A stretch of DNA of 64,000 nucleotides. Origin: Sulfitobacter sp. CW3 (GTDB taxonomy: Bacteria; Pseudomonadota; Alphaproteobacteria; Rhodobacterales; Rhodobacteraceae). Positions 8,442 through 16,033 of the stretch are shown one piece after another. A program made the position numbers and the translations under genes. Numbering within the stretch: the stretch's first letter is position 1; each line of letters opens with the position of its first letter. The DNA lies in the NCBI RefSeq assembly GCF_019392245.1, contig NZ_JAHXRL010000009.1:87031-151030 (forward strand), in the 5' to 3' direction. The notes beneath the pieces were generated by a model. That model did no database searches and was not told the DNA's origin. It worked only from the letters and a program-made list of their open reading frames with translations.

Positions 8442-8784
8442 GACGCAGATCGTTGTGGACCGCAAGGTCGGTACCATTGAACAACGCGCAAAACTATTTC
8501 GCGGCTTTGCCGACCCAAGCCGCTTGTCTATTCTCGGCGCGCTGTGCGGGGAGCCGCTGGTTGTTCACGAACTCGTCGAGCGTACGGGACTATCACAACC
8601 AAACGTATCCAACCACTTGCGATGCTTGTTGGAGTGCGGGCTAGTTAACAGCGACCGAGATGGGCGCTTCATCCGCTACCGTATCAGTAGCGCACGTATC
8701 GCAACGCTGTTGAGCGATGTGGACGCACTTCTCGATGTGGTCGCAGGGGGCGTTGAGGCCTGCGACAACTATCGCGGGAGATAA
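8428..8784 (+). CDS. ArsR/SmtB metal-responsive repressor, CmtR-like cysteine pattern
   Basis: This 118-residue winged-helix repressor probably controls the divergent CDF-lspA genes. The helix-turn-helix covers about residues 50-75 (ERTGLSQPNVSNHLRCLLECGLV region). Cys66 and Cys70 sit in the recognition helix as CxxxC, and Cys112 lies in the C-terminal tail. The same arrangement (CxxxC in helix 4 plus a tail Cys) forms the Cd/Pb site of CmtR, so cadmium or lead sensing is the likeliest role. GTG at 8428 is preferred over ATG at 8440 because AAAGGA lies 10 bases before it. Family membership is clear; metal specificity is inferred. Confidence 0.9.
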   Translation: MSNDMTQIVVDRKVGTIEQRAKLFRGFADPSRLSILGALCGEPLVVHELVERTGLSQPNVSNHLRCLLECGLVNSDRDGRFIRYRISSARIATLLSDVDALLDVVAGGVEACDNYRGR

Positions 8785-8835
8785 GCAGCCACTAAGCGAT
8801 GAAATAGACTAGGACAGAGCTAAAGGACGACTGAT

Positions 8836-9303
8836 ATTGATGTAACGCGCCGTCAAATTATTATAGCCGCTGTAGGTCTTACCAGCATTGCACCCTTCGC
8901 CGCGATTGCGCAGGGAGCTCCGTCGATCCACGTTCTTAAGGACCCGAATTGCAGCTGTTGCCGGGTTTGGGCTGATATTCTTCGGGCTGAAGGCTTCCGT
9001 GTGACCGAGGAGCGCAGCTTTGGAACACTGCTGGTCCGACACAAGTTGGACAATGGCATCCCCCAAGAGATGATATCGTGCCACACAGGCGAGATCGAAG
9101 GCTATATGATCGAGGGCCATGTGCCCGCAGCAGACATTCGTCGCCTTCTGGACGAACGCCGAGACGCAGTCGGTCTCGCCGTTCCCGGCATGCCCTATGG
9201 ATCACACGGAATGGGGCCAGAAGATCAGCGTGAAGCCTACGATGTATTTCTGATCCGGCGCGACGGTAACACCGAAGTGTTCACGAGTTACGAAGCAGCC
9301 TGA
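8836..9303 (+). CDS. CopG-like DUF411 protein, copy 2, with no ATG/GTG/TTG at the expected start
   Basis: This is a paralogue of the gene at 6453-6920, collinear along its whole length. The frame is open from 8824 and reads a matching twin-arginine-like signal (VTRRQIIIAAVGLTSIAPFAAIAQ) and the metal motif KDPNCSCC. At the position of the initiator ATG in copy 1 this copy has ATT (8836-8838), with AAAGGAC about 8 bases upstream. Either it initiates at ATT, as infC can, or the start is lost and the gene is decaying. The first standard start is GTG at 9001, which would remove the signal and the CxCC motif and give a useless 100-residue protein. It lies downstream of the ArsR gene on the same strand. 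Confidence 0.72.
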   Translation: MDVTRRQIIIAAVGLTSIAPFAAIAQGAPSIHVLKDPNCSCCRVWADILRAEGFRVTEERSFGTLLVRHKLDNGIPQEMISCHTGEIEGYMIEGHVPAADIRRLLDERRDAVGLAVPGMPYGSHGMGPEDQREAYDVFLIRRDGNTEVFTSYEAA

Positions 9304-9341
9304 CGGCAATTTCATTGATCGGAAACCATAAGGAGAAGACT

Positions 9342-9888
9342 ATGAAGCAGCATAAATCACGCTATTTTGGTATGGTTGCGGTGTGTATGATCTCTGCTAC
9401 TGTAGCCTTCGCACAGCAGCAGCGAGGCGATTGGGTGGGGTCACGGGCCAATGGGACCGAACCACATGTGGTCTGAACGCATGCCTGGCTGGGGACACGG
9501 CAACATGGGTCCGGGCCAGCAACAGCGCATGCAACGACATTGGACTTACATGAACGAGTGCGTGCCCGCAGCTTATCGGGGCGCTCGGAGCACTATTCGC
9601 GCGACGCCTGAAGTTATCGCGGAAGGCCAGACGCTATACACAGCGAACTGCGCAAGTTGTCATGGAGCCGAGGGTCTCGGGGATGGTGAGGCCGGTCGGT
9701 CTCTCGTGCCTTCTCCGGCTCTCCTTAGATGGTTTGTTCAGATGCCGATGTCGGGAGACGAGTATCTGCTCTGGGCAATTTCTGAGGGCGGTCAGCGCTT
9801 CGGAACAGAAATGCCAGCCTTCAGGGAAGCGCTGACTGAAGAAGAAATCTGGAAAATCATCGCATACATGCGTGCGGGGTTCCCGTGA
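9342..9888 (+). pseudogene. c-type cytochrome gene split by a single-base frameshift
   Basis: Reading starts at ATG 9342 (AAGGAG at good spacing) with a clear export signal (MKQHKSRYFGMVAVCMISA, then VAFAQ) and then hits a stop after the frame change. From 9441 the next frame encodes a Met/His/Gly-rich stretch and a cytochrome c domain with haem motif CASCH (9649-9663) and a MPAF segment late in the protein. Removing one G from the GGGG run at 9437-9440 joins the frames as DWVGHGPMGP. ATG 9451 could start the second frame, but the product would lack an export signal and could not receive haem in the periplasm. It may be a true pseudogene or a homopolymer sequencing error. Context suggests a copper-linked periplasmic electron carrier. 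Confidence 0.75.
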
Positions 9889-10139
9889 TACCGCGCACCG
9901 CGAACACTTTGTAGAGCTTTTGGCGGTGCTTCCAAAAATACACAATTTCGCCGATCACCACCAAAACTGACATTGGTGGAGCGCGCAGCATCGCTCACTC
10001 TGGGCTCGTTTTCCTCTTTCGCTGCATCACGCACGAACGGCTGGTTTCACTAATATATGGTCCTGCCCCTACCAGAGAACCCCATATCAGCAACATATTG
10101 AGGTAAACGCGTCATCGGAAAGTGTTGTCTAAGCTGCGC
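9889..10139. other. Intergenic gap between the metal block and the VirB operon
   Basis: This 251-base spacer separates the rightward cytochrome gene from the 3' end of the leftward VirB operon. I find no ORF with a convincing start and no strong terminator hairpin. It is the right border of the cargo insert. Confidence 0.5.
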
Positions 10140-10331
10140 TTACTTCGCAGTTCCATGTTGAAACCATTTAGGCGTAGCGCCGCAAACGTAAGACACGGCT
10201 ACAACCAAAAACAGGGTCGTCGTAATTACGCCCAGCCACGGCGACCAACCCGCAATCCATATGGGAAATGCCACTGTTGGAAGCCCGATGATAAAGCCAC
10301 CCAGGCGATCTGCTACTCTACTATTGTTCAT
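10140..10331 (-). CDS. Small two-helix membrane protein at the end of the VirB operon
   Basis: The 63-residue protein has two hydrophobic segments (about residues 12-28 and 32-50) and a short basic tail ending WFQHGTAK. It matches no family I recognise. The ATG at 10331 overlaps the stop of the preceding 56-codon gene by 11 bases, which supports real, coupled translation in the virB6 operon. A small accessory protein of the mating channel or an entry-exclusion factor is possible; both are guesses from position. Confidence 0.6.
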   Translation of the reverse strand: MNNSRVADRLGGFIIGLPTVAFPIWIAGWSPWLGVITTTLFLVVAVSYVCGATPKWFQHGTAK

Positions 10332-10491
10332 TCTCAGTCACCTCTTTTAAGGCAAATTTTGCAAGGCGCTCACGTTCCATTTGCTCGCCCCACTGCTTCA
10401 TTTCGTCTGCATCAGAAAACCCATGCGACATGGCCCATAGGTCGGCCTGCTCCTTAATTACAATTTCCGCGTCTGGGTCGGGCATGCTCAT
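10321..10491 (-). CDS. Tiny 56-residue charged protein between virB6 and the last gene
   Basis: The frame runs from ATG 10491 to TAG 10321. It encodes a soluble, acidic, probably helical peptide starting MSMPDPDAEIVIKEQ and ending KEVTENEQ. It overlaps the virB6 stop as ATGA at its start and the next gene by 11 bases at its end, so both borders look like coupled operon junctions. It has no family I recognise and no membrane segment or signal. Its length puts it below common gene-calling cut-offs, so it is easily missed. Confidence 0.6.
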   Translation of the reverse strand: MSMPDPDAEIVIKEQADLWAMSHGFSDADEMKQWGEQMERERLAKFALKEVTENEQ

Positions 10492-11564
10492 CGTCTCCCC
10501 AATCTGCCAAGCCTCGCAAGCTGAGCCAGCATTTGCGATCCAGTTCCGGTCGATGGACTGCTTCCTGTGGGTGTCACATTTGCCATCCCCGGCCGTTGTG
10601 GCATTTGTTGTACTCCAAACATCTGACGCGCTCTGAGTGCGGCGTATTCTGCCCCGCTGGCACCTCCAACGAGATAGCGATTGTAAGCCTGTTGATTGCC
10701 CATGGCCGCACGGGCAAATCCATAGCTTCCACTCAGGCCACCCGACAGCGCAGGCATCATGATATTCCCCGATATCGCCCGCACGATGAATGGCGTTGCG
10801 ACGATAAATCCTTTGGCCATGAGAACCATCATAAAAAACGGGATGAGCGCGCCGATGTTCGTCGCTCCTTCAGGATCACCAAGTTCCCCGATCAATGCGG
10901 AGGCAACACCTGTGATCGTTGCAAATACACCTGCCACGACAATGGGATAAATGGCAAAAGAGATCAGCGCGGAGAGCCACCGAGCAAAGTAGTCTTTGGT
11001 GACGTCAAACAGCGTCAGGAACATCATCACCGGCGCGATGCCAATAAGCAGGGCGATCATCAGACGCGAAGCCACCAAAATGAACGCCGCAAGCCCACCT
11101 AAAATCGACAGCATCAGGACCCCGACGATATCGAGCATCGCGCCCGCCATCCAGTTGAGCTCCGACCCCGCCGCATTCAGATACTCCCCGAGCTCGGCAA
11201 TGAGCCTGTCAAACTCTTCGGCGAAGGTGCCGGAGGGGCCGGGCACGCCGCCACCAACCGAAGCAACAAGCGCGCCAGCGATGCTATCGATGCCAGCTAG
11301 TATGGCTGATGACAGTGCATTAAACTGCACCCAATTGGTCGCAAATATTCCAATCAACCCGATCTTCACCGCAAGCCAGAACGCCGTTCGTCCGTCCATC
11401 GCTTTGTATTGGTAGATCATGTTCAGGAAGACGAAGATCACGACGACCGTTGTTCCAAGGACGAGCAGCGTACCCACTGTAGCGGCAACAGATCCGAATT
11501 GCGTTTCGGCGGCGGTGTCGAGATAGCCTTGGGAGGTTTCAACGAAGTAGGTGACGACGCTCAT
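10488..11564 (-). CDS. virB6: VirB6 polytopic inner-membrane channel component
   Basis: VirB6 forms part of the inner-membrane core of the type IV secretion channel and contacts the transferred DNA. The 358-residue protein has a periplasmic N-terminus, a first membrane helix near residues 30-50, a central loop, and a cluster of helices from about 140 to 290 (IVGVLMLSILGGLAAFILVASRLMIALLIGIAPVMM region). A Gly/Ser/Gln-rich tail follows, as is common in VirB6/TrbL proteins. It ends in an ATGA overlap with the 56-codon gene. Its place near the end of the operon, after virB11, is unusual but seen in plasmid variants. Confidence 0.9.
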   Translation of the reverse strand: MSVVTYFVETSQGYLDTAAETQFGSVAATVGTLLVLGTTVVVIFVFLNMIYQYKAMDGRTAFWLAVKIGLIGIFATNWVQFNALSSAILAGIDSIAGALVASVGGGVPGPSGTFAEEFDRLIAELGEYLNAAGSELNWMAGAMLDIVGVLMLSILGGLAAFILVASRLMIALLIGIAPVMMFLTLFDVTKDYFARWLSALISFAIYPIVVAGVFATITGVASALIGELGDPEGATNIGALIPFFMMVLMAKGFIVATPFIVRAISGNIMMPALSGGLSGSYGFARAAMGNQQAYNRYLVGGASGAEYAALRARQMFGVQQMPQRPGMANVTPTGSSPSTGTGSQMLAQLARLGRLGRR

Positions 11565-11576
11565 TTCAGGATGTCC

Positions 11577-11990
11577 CTACCAATTGCCTGCGGCTTCGCA
11601 GATCGTTTTGGCTTGAGGCCGAAGTTCATTTGCGCGGCGGTTGTAGATGTCCGAGGCTTGCAGCATTTCTGAACGGTTCGCTCCGGCATGGTTTTCTCGG
11701 AAGGTGCCTTCGGCTGAATCCCAAGTTGGGAAGCGCGCGGCGCAGTCGCAGGATCCCGTCTCAACGACCCGCTCCATGCTCTGTGCTCGATAGATGTCTT
11801 GGACCAAGACACGCTGGTAGGCGTCTCGCAGCGCGATGTTCTCCATCCAATTGGGTTCGTTTGGGCGCTCAGAGCAGACATCCGGAATGCTCTCGAGGCT
11901 GGGGATTAGATTACGCTCCGCCACCAAGGGCGGTGCAGTCAGCCCCAAAACAATCGTGAGCCAAGTGAGACGGATAGTACGATGCATCAT
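11577..11990 (-). CDS. Cys-containing periplasmic protein of the VirB operon, unknown function
   Basis: The 137-residue protein has an export signal (about residues 1-24, ending PPLVAE) and a mature part with four cysteines (DVCSE, GSCDCAA, TICEA) that could form two disulfides. I recognise no domain. Its start overlaps the preceding DUF4177 gene by 4 bases (ATGA), and virB6 follows 12 bases after its stop, so it is part of the secretion operon. A periplasmic accessory or VirB5/TrbJ-like role next to virB6 is plausible but unproven. Confidence 0.75.
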   Translation of the reverse strand: MMHRTIRLTWLTIVLGLTAPPLVAERNLIPSLESIPDVCSERPNEPNWMENIALRDAYQRVLVQDIYRAQSMERVVETGSCDCAARFPTWDSAEGTFRENHAGANRSEMLQASDIYNRRANELRPQAKTICEAAGNW

Positions 11991-12190
11991 CGGGTACCAC
12001 CAACATCTGCGCCTTCGAAGGATTCACGTTTCAGGAAAGCTGTGTGCCCGATATTGGCAAACTCGGACGAGCTGATTGAGACAACCTCCCACCCGATCTG
12101 GCCCTTCGCATTCAACGCGGCCTGCATTTCAATCAGACTATTTTTGCGATCCATCGGGAACGACAGGATCTCGTATTCATAGGTTTTCAT
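11987..12190 (-). CDS. Small DUF4177-like protein
   Basis: The 67-residue protein begins MKTYEYEILSF and continues through LNAKGQIGWEVVSIS, the beta-strand pattern and GWE/V core of small DUF4177-type proteins whose function is unknown. It has no signal or membrane segment. Overlaps of 4 bases on both sides (with virB11 upstream and the periplasmic gene downstream) tie it to the secretion operon. The family assignment is by motif recall only. Confidence 0.7.
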   Translation of the reverse strand: MKTYEYEILSFPMDRKNSLIEMQAALNAKGQIGWEVVSISSSEFANIGHTAFLKRESFEGADVGGTR

Positions 12191-13173
12191 CCGGTTGCTC
12201 CAATCTGCTCCATGCCAGGGAGGTAAAATTCGGTGATGCCGCGCGCACCGTTGTGACGCCCGGTTTGGATAATCACGTCGATGGAATTCTCGATGTATCG
12301 AACCATGTCCGCATAGGTCATCGGGATTTCTGTTTTGAGGGCGGCGATCGCCAATCGCTGCACCGCCAGTTGCGGGGTTTCGGCATGTAGCGTGGTCATT
12401 GATCCGCCGTGACCCGTGTTGATGGCTTCCAGGAAGGTCATGGCCTCTTTACCGCGGACCTCGCCAAGAATGATCCGGTCCGGCCGCATGCGCAGCGTCG
12501 CGGTGAGGAGAACGTCTGCGGTTTGGAACGCTGCATCACGGTTTGCGATCAGCGTCACCACGTTTGGTTGAGCGGGCAGAAGCTCGGCAGCCTCCTCGAT
12601 CGTGATGATCCGCTCCTCAGCGCCGACATACGAAAGTATCTTGCGGGCTGCCACGGTCTTGCCTGTCGAGGTACCACCCGAGACGATCATGTTGAGCCTA
12701 TTCTCAACGCAAAAGGCCAGCGCATCGTCGATCACGCCGGCTTCCACGACTGCGCGCAATTCTTGGGTTTTCTCTTGCCGCACCTCTTCAAGCTTGCGTT
12801 CCTTGCCAAACAGAAACGACAGCTCAATTTTTTCGAGGGAAAGGCTTGAGAAGAACCGCAAGCTGATCGACATGGCCGACATGACGGCGGGCGGCGTGAT
12901 GACCTGTGCGCGGATCGGGCGATCTTTGTAGGCAATCGAGACCGATACGATGGGCCTGTCCTTACTCATGGTGGTGTTTGCACTGGAGGCAATCTGATTG
13001 CCCAGATCTTTGACCTCCGTTTCTGACAGCCGCTGGTCCAGCAACCGCATAAAATGATCGCCCTGAAATTCTCCCCAGCAGGTGCCGTCCGGATTGATAC
13101 AAATCTCGATGACATCGTTGCGGGATGCGGCGTCCAGCTTATCAAGCGAGGTCTGGAGATAGCTCAGTGACAT
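12187..13173 (-). CDS. virB11: VirB11 traffic ATPase
   Basis: VirB11 is the hexameric cytoplasmic ATPase that powers pilus assembly and switches the channel to DNA transfer. The 328-residue protein has the N-terminal domain, then Walker A GGTSTGKT (about 167-174), the Asp box (IITIEEAAEL), Walker B (RIILGEVRG) and the His box (TGHGGSMTTLHA), all in family order. ATG 13173 lies 3 bases after the virB10 stop. It overlaps the DUF4177 gene by 4 bases. Length and motifs are standard, so the call is firm. Confidence 0.95.
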   Translation of the reverse strand: MSLSYLQTSLDKLDAASRNDVIEICINPDGTCWGEFQGDHFMRLLDQRLSETEVKDLGNQIASSANTTMSKDRPIVSVSIAYKDRPIRAQVITPPAVMSAMSISLRFFSSLSLEKIELSFLFGKERKLEEVRQEKTQELRAVVEAGVIDDALAFCVENRLNMIVSGGTSTGKTVAARKILSYVGAEERIITIEEAAELLPAQPNVVTLIANRDAAFQTADVLLTATLRMRPDRIILGEVRGKEAMTFLEAINTGHGGSMTTLHAETPQLAVQRLAIAALKTEIPMTYADMVRYIENSIDVIIQTGRHNGARGITEFYLPGMEQIGATG

Positions 13174-13176
13174 GGA

Positions 13177-14571
13177 TCAAAAGATCTCTAGATCACGGTC
13201 AACCATGACGGTGACACGTGCGCCTTGATCGACATAGATAACGGGGCCGATAGAGAGGTAGTCGCCAATGACGCTGTCTGTGGCATCGGCCAGGTCATCG
13301 CCAACATCCTCGAGCACATCTGCGGCGGCTTCATCTTCAACAGAGGCCGCAGCAGCACTCGGGGCTGCAGAGATGAGAGAAATCAGTGCTGCGGAGCCGA
13401 AACGTTCATCAAAGCGGGTGTCGACAAAACCCGTAACACCCGAACGGCCCAGCTCATCACCACCAAAGGAACTGATCCGGATGGTTTGATTGTCTGGCAG
13501 GATAATCCGGTCCCAGGCGATGGTGACGCGCTGCTGTGCAATATCTAGCCCCGAGCGATAGCGCCCGATCAGCCGCGACCCGCGTGGGATAAGAAGGCGC
13601 GATCCGTCAAAGCTGAAGACATCTTCGGAGACGACCGCGCGGGTTTGGCCGGGCAGGGAGCTGTCGAGAGCCGTTTCCATCACGGCTTGGATCATAGTCC
13701 CTTGAATGATGGTGTTGGAAGGATTGGCGATGACTTCGGCTTGTGTGACGGTGGTCGGCAACGCGCCGTTCAACACAAAGTCTGTCACTTCGCCGAATGT
13801 GCGCTCGGTAAGCGGTGTTTCGTTCGCTCCTGACGTGCCGCCAAATGCAATTGTAGGGGAGGTAACGCGACGATCCTGAAACGCACGTTCTTCTGCCGCG
13901 CGGCGCTCCAGATCAGCCATGCGACGTGCCTCCTCTTCGCGGCGCAACCGTTCTGCCTCGCGCGCAAGGAGGTCTTCTTCAGACGGTCCAATAGGAACCG
14001 GCGCAGGCACTGGCCGATTGGCCTCAAGTCGGGCCAACTCCAAGTCCATACGGATTTGTTCCAATTCGCGATCACGCGCCGCCAGTTCGTCCTGAAACAG
14101 CTGTTGGGCTGCCTGCGATGCGGTTTGCAAGGTCGCGATCTGAGCTGTTAGCCCATCAATGGCGTCTGCGGCGGCCGTATCTTCTTCTACCACCGGTTCC
14201 GGCGCATTGCGCAATTCCTCGATCTGGGCCTGAAGGGCAGCCAGTTGACCAAGAAGTTCTGCGTTGGGCTCAGAAGGTGCGGCGGGGGCTACGACAATTT
14301 GCGTTTCCGGGGCAGGGGGCGGCGGAATGGCTTCGATCGCACCAAAGCCGTCACCCTCATTTTGAAACACATCAGGTGTGGCTGTTGGCAACGCCGTTTC
14401 TTCGTCTGATCCGGAGATCATGTAGAGGACGGCGCCACCTGCACCAACGAGTGCGACGACGATGACGGCCAGAAGGGGCGAGCGTCTGGCTTTAGGTGAA
14501 TCCCCGCGATTTCCGCCCTGTTCTAGTGCGGCGAGGCGTTTCTCGAGCTCTGCGTCCCCTGTATCGCTCAT
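13177..14571 (-). CDS. virB10: VirB10 core-complex protein
   Basis: VirB10 spans both membranes and senses ATP use by the cytoplasmic ATPases. The 464-residue protein has a short cytoplasmic N-terminus, one membrane helix (about 31-53), a Pro/Glu-rich and coiled-coil periplasmic linker (about 70-235, with repeated Glu/Arg/Ala heptads) and the C-terminal TrbI-type beta-barrel from about 265 (LNGALPTTVTQAEVI, VVSEDVFSFDGSRLLIPRGSR). ATG 14571 overlaps the virB9 stop as ATGA, which decides it over the in-frame ATG 36 bases upstream. Confidence 0.95.
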   Translation of the reverse strand: MSDTGDAELEKRLAALEQGGNRGDSPKARRSPLLAVIVVALVGAGGAVLYMISGSDEETALPTATPDVFQNEGDGFGAIEAIPPPPAPETQIVVAPAAPSEPNAELLGQLAALQAQIEELRNAPEPVVEEDTAAADAIDGLTAQIATLQTASQAAQQLFQDELAARDRELEQIRMDLELARLEANRPVPAPVPIGPSEEDLLAREAERLRREEEARRMADLERRAAEERAFQDRRVTSPTIAFGGTSGANETPLTERTFGEVTDFVLNGALPTTVTQAEVIANPSNTIIQGTMIQAVMETALDSSLPGQTRAVVSEDVFSFDGSRLLIPRGSRLIGRYRSGLDIAQQRVTIAWDRIILPDNQTIRISSFGGDELGRSGVTGFVDTRFDERFGSAALISLISAAPSAAAASVEDEAAADVLEDVGDDLADATDSVIGDYLSIGPVIYVDQGARVTVMVDRDLEIF

Positions 14572-15263
14572 GATGACGCCCCTGCGGGTGGGGTTGCTTG
14601 AATGCAAACCACCTCATCCCCGAGGCGCAACACCCACTGCGTGTTCAGGCCTGAGACGCGGATCACACCGTCCTCGACGGCTTGCGTGTTTACCGTGCGC
14701 TCACGGCTACTGGAGTATCGGAAGATGGCTGGCACAGGCGCATTTCGGGGAAACGCGAAATACGTAAACGTCCCGTCATCCCAGACGCGTGTCGGAGTGA
14801 ACTGGACCTGCGTGCTAGCTCCATAATTATAGTTGGGGGCTTGCTGGGCAATTGTGCGGGCCGATCTCGCGTCATCATCAGGATAGCGAAACTGGACCAC
14901 ATAGAAGGTGGGGCTTTGGACCTCTTGGACGTTGAAGTAGTAGCTGCGCCGGTTGGTATAGACCGTCACATTGGTATGGACGCCGCGCGCAACTGGCTTG
15001 ATCGCAAAGGCCTGACCGCCCGGCACACCATCGATTTCAAAACCCTCGGTGTCGCCTGCAATGACCGAGCGAATGCTCTCGCCCTCACCGAATTCGACTG
15101 TTGTCACATGTGTGAGGGACACACTGAGACGGTAGACCTGCGCTTCTTGATATGTCGCCAACCGAACGCGACTGTCATTGGGTCCGCCACGCGGAATGGC
15201 TTCAGCGATGGCCAAACCCGGCATCACGGCAAGCACGAGAATACTGAACAACTTTGTAAGCAA
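14568..15263 (-). CDS. virB9: VirB9 outer-membrane core-complex protein
   Basis: VirB9 joins VirB7 and VirB10 in the outer-membrane ring of the channel. A TTG at 15263 is the likely start: GGAG lies 7 bases before it, it follows the virB8 stop by one base, and it gives a 231-residue protein with a clean signal (MLTKLFSILVLAVMPGLAIA). The longer reading in the same frame runs through virB8 and is not credible. The C-terminal VirB9 domain includes FTPTRVWDDGTFTYFAFP, where the WDDG segment is typical. It is coupled to virB10 by ATGA. Confidence 0.93.
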   Translation of the reverse strand: MLTKLFSILVLAVMPGLAIAEAIPRGGPNDSRVRLATYQEAQVYRLSVSLTHVTTVEFGEGESIRSVIAGDTEGFEIDGVPGGQAFAIKPVARGVHTNVTVYTNRRSYYFNVQEVQSPTFYVVQFRYPDDDARSARTIAQQAPNYNYGASTQVQFTPTRVWDDGTFTYFAFPRNAPVPAIFRYSSSRERTVNTQAVEDGVIRVSGLNTQWVLRLGDEVVCIQATPPAGASS

Positions 15264-15264
15264 A

Positions 15265-15918
15265 CTAGTTCTCCAATCTGTCGGAGCGGATGGAATATTC
15301 CAAGACGGTGAAGCCGAAGGGGTTGGACCAAACCTGATCGATGGAGCGGCTGGTCTCGGGGCGGAACTCGAAGAGCAGGGTTGCTGTGAAGAGACCGGTC
15401 TGGACGCCATTGATTGAGTTCAGGCGCTTGCGCAGGCGGACTGTGGCGCGATTGGTGCCGATCCGGTTGATGCTTAAGACTTCGACATCCAAGCGGCCGC
15501 TCGTGCCATAGAGCGTGGGCGGATAGTCTGCATTCGCACTGTTCCAGATTTGGCGCAAAGATGCTTCGGCCGCGCCATCAGAGCGGCGCAGTACACTTCG
15601 GACCCGAACATCATTGTCGAGTTGGTTGTAGACTTCGCGATCGCTAATGTAGCGGAAGACTTCCGCCTCGATAATGGCTTGGTTTTCTGTGACGGTCGTT
15701 GCCCCGACAGAAGCCTCCGGCAGGGCAAAGCCGGTCGCGGGATCATAAGGCACCACGACAGGCGGCGGATCAATATCGAGGATCGAGACAGCCGCAGCAC
15801 TCAGACACCCCAGAATGCCAAAGATCAGCCCGATCAAGCCAAGCCGCTGCCAAAGACGTTCACGACGCAGCGCACCGTAAACCAGTTCTTCTTCAATAAT
15901 GTCTTGTTCACTCGCCAT
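15265..15918 (-). CDS. virB8: VirB8 inner-membrane assembly factor
   Basis: VirB8 is a bitopic inner-membrane protein that nucleates channel assembly. The 217-residue protein has a short cytoplasmic tail, one membrane helix (about residues 24-46, GLIGLIFGILGCLSAAAVSIL) and a periplasmic NTF2-like domain (about 60-215) ending in FEFRPETSRSIDQVWSNPFGF, where the NPFGF segment is family-typical. GAGG lies 8 bases before the ATG. A 97-base nested hairpin sits directly upstream in the transcript, which may affect its expression. Confidence 0.93.
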   Translation of the reverse strand: MASEQDIIEEELVYGALRRERLWQRLGLIGLIFGILGCLSAAAVSILDIDPPPVVVPYDPATGFALPEASVGATTVTENQAIIEAEVFRYISDREVYNQLDNDVRVRSVLRRSDGAAEASLRQIWNSANADYPPTLYGTSGRLDVEVLSINRIGTNRATVRLRKRLNSINGVQTGLFTATLLFEFRPETSRSIDQVWSNPFGFTVLEYSIRSDRLEN

Positions 15919-15936
15919 GCATCACGCCTCGGTCTT

Positions 15937-16033
15937 GGCGTTTCGAAATAAACTGAATCGGTTCTTCGCTGCCTCTCGCTTCGCTCGAACGCGAAAACCG
16001 ATATTTGATATTGCTGGTCAATTTCGAAACGCC
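15937..16033. repeat. 97-base nested palindrome between virB5 and virB8
   Basis: Two 13-base arms (15937-15949 and 16021-16033) are perfect reverse complements, GGCGTTTCGAAAT and ATTTCGAAACGCC. Inside are further paired segments: ATCGGTT/AACCGAT (15957-15963, 15996-16002) and TTCGC/GCGAA (15965-15969, 15991-15995). The right arm abuts the virB5 stop codon and the left arm ends 18 bases before the virB8 start. No T-run follows, so it is not a standard terminator. It could be an mRNA stability or translation-ratio element, or an inserted REP-like or MITE-like palindrome. Confidence 0.75.

Noticed and set aside
9001..9303. GTG 9001 as the start of CopG-like copy 2
   Set aside because: It would delete the export signal and the CxCC metal site that are encoded in frame just upstream.
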